NCBI GenBank assembly: GCA_016550485.1 | Contig: JABXGV010000327.1 | Coordinates: 1 to 5,671 of the forward strand | Source: an archaeon | Lineage (GTDB): Archaea > Asgardarchaeota > Hermodarchaeia > Hermodarchaeales > Hermodarchaeaceae | DNA: 5,671 nt | Reading direction: 5' to 3' | Shown here: piece by piece, positions 5,053 to 5,671 of the stretch | Layout of the letters: every line of letters begins with the position of its first letter | Numbering within the stretch: the first letter of the stretch is position 1 | The notes under the pieces: generated by a model | Seen by the model: only the letters and a program-made list of their open reading frames with translations | What the model was told of the DNA's origin: nothing | The model's database searches: none | Position numbers and translations under genes: made by a program

Positions 5053-5200
5053 TTATTTTGTACTCGGTGCAGGCGTCGAAAATTTCCCGGCATCGGCTTA
5101 TCAAGAATTGAAATGGAAGATTCCGGATTAGCTGGTCCTGCTCCATGATCCATGCTTAATGGGATGATTAGAGTGGCGATGGATGGCGGGAGAGGATCTA

Positions 5201-5671
5201 ATGAAGGGAATCACTTGGCTGCATCTATCCGATTTGCACATTCGCAAAGACAGACTTAATGAGCTTGAAATAGTACTTCAAACCTTGTGGGAAGACCTAA
5301 GAAAGCTATCCGCACAAGGTTATTCTCCCAATTTCATTGCATTCACCGGCGATACTGCTTGGGGTACCGATAGCCGTGATTGGGGAACTATGCGGGAGCA
5401 GTATCAACTGGCTAAGCTGAAGTTTTTCAATCCGCTTTTGAGAGAAACCAACCTGAGTAAGGATTTCCTTGTCTTAGTGCCAGGCAACCATGATGTCAAT
5501 ATTCGCGCTATTGCTAGGGATAGTCTGACAGAGATGGGGGCTCGGGCGAAGCTTGTAGACCAAAGAACTATTGATGAGTACCTGAGTAATGAGAATGAAC
5601 GTAAGAGACTCTTTTCTCGCCTCGATGCTTACGGAAAGTTCATACGTGAGTATCTGGGGATTGGGGGTGAC
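5201..5671 (+). CDS. Calcineurin-like metallophosphoesterase, N-terminal part (runs off right edge)
   Basis: The first 157 residues of a longer protein. The metal-binding motifs of the calcineurin-like phosphoesterase fold are intact and in order: D11-x-H13 (WLHLSDLHI), G50-D51 (FIAFTGDTAW) and G95-N96-H97-D98 (LVPGNHDV); the later histidine motifs lie beyond the edge. These enzymes hydrolyse phosphoesters in nucleotides, nucleic acids or proteins using two metal ions. The opening and the spacing resemble the N terminus of large bacterial proteins in which this domain precedes a P-loop NTPase or repeat region, but the rest is unseen. Start ATG 5201 is supported by GGGAGAGGA at 5188-5196; an in-frame ATG at 5183 has no comparable site. 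It probably has its own promoter at 4981. Confidence 0.88.
   Translation, partial: MKGITWLHLSDLHIRKDRLNELEIVLQTLWEDLRKLSAQGYSPNFIAFTGDTAWGTDSRDWGTMREQYQLAKLKFFNPLLRETNLSKDFLVLVPGNHDVNIRAIARDSLTEMGARAKLVDQRTIDEYLSNENERKRLFSRLDAYGKFIREYLGIGGD

Larger units (their letters stand above)
4853..5200 (+). other. Non-coding leader region before the metallophosphoesterase gene
   Basis: No convincing gene is present: frames on both strands are short or lack a ribosome binding site. The first 120 bases show nothing clear. From 4981 a sigma70-like promoter and a strong stem-loop are present, giving a predicted leader of about 185 bases ahead of the ATG at 5201. Confidence 0.45.

Noticed and set aside
5113..5148. 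11-codon frame in the leader before the metallophosphoesterase, as a leader peptide
   Set aside because: There is no ribosome binding site, no run of regulatory codons and no attenuator hairpin beside it.
4935..5153. Minus-strand 72-codon open frame
   Set aside because: It lies across the promoter and stem-loop on the other strand, has no convincing ribosome binding site, and has low-complexity composition.

Overview
The window reads as a bacterial accessory or defence-island-like segment of moderate GC content. Bacterial origin is suggested by GGAGG-type ribosome binding sites, GTG/TTG start options and sigma70-like promoter elements. The taxon cannot be fixed from sequence alone. There are no rRNA or tRNA genes, no core-metabolism genes and no recognisable transposase or integrase.

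Left part (1-1424). Two genes lie on the minus strand: an unrecognised 236-aa protein (416-1126), then the first 100 residues of a PD-(D/E)XK nuclease-fold protein that runs off the left edge (1-300). They are divergent from the plus-strand block across a gap of about 300 bp. This gap holds a perfect TTGACA -35 for the minus operon with a 7-bp-arm dyad sitting on it (1175-1192), a second dyad with 8-bp arms framing TTGACA/TATAAT-like boxes on the plus strand (1309-1338), and a small palindrome just before the plus-strand gene (1389-1402). This looks like regulated divergent transcription.

Middle part (1425-3898). The first gene is an ApeA-like HEPN protein (323 aa) with an RxxxxH motif near its C terminus. 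Next is a 207-aa Schlafen-type AlbA_2 protein, whose stop overlaps the GTG start of an aromatic-rich 239-aa protein of unknown function. HEPN and Schlafen/AlbA_2 folds are both associated with RNA cleavage or nucleic-acid binding, so this trio is the best candidate in the window for a defence or RNA-targeting cassette. That is inference from domain recognition, not demonstrated.

Right part (3899-5671). A non-coding stretch holds imperfect tandem repeats of about 46 bp with hairpins (4047-4196). A run of very small genes follows: a possible 44-aa ORF, a 68-aa orphan RuvA C-terminal-like/UBA-like domain, and a 90-aa protein with two four-cysteine zinc-binding clusters. After another non-coding leader with a good sigma70-like promoter and a strong stem-loop exactly at the predicted transcript start, the window ends inside a calcineurin-like metallophosphoesterase gene. 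Its opening resembles the N terminus of large multidomain bacterial phosphoesterases.
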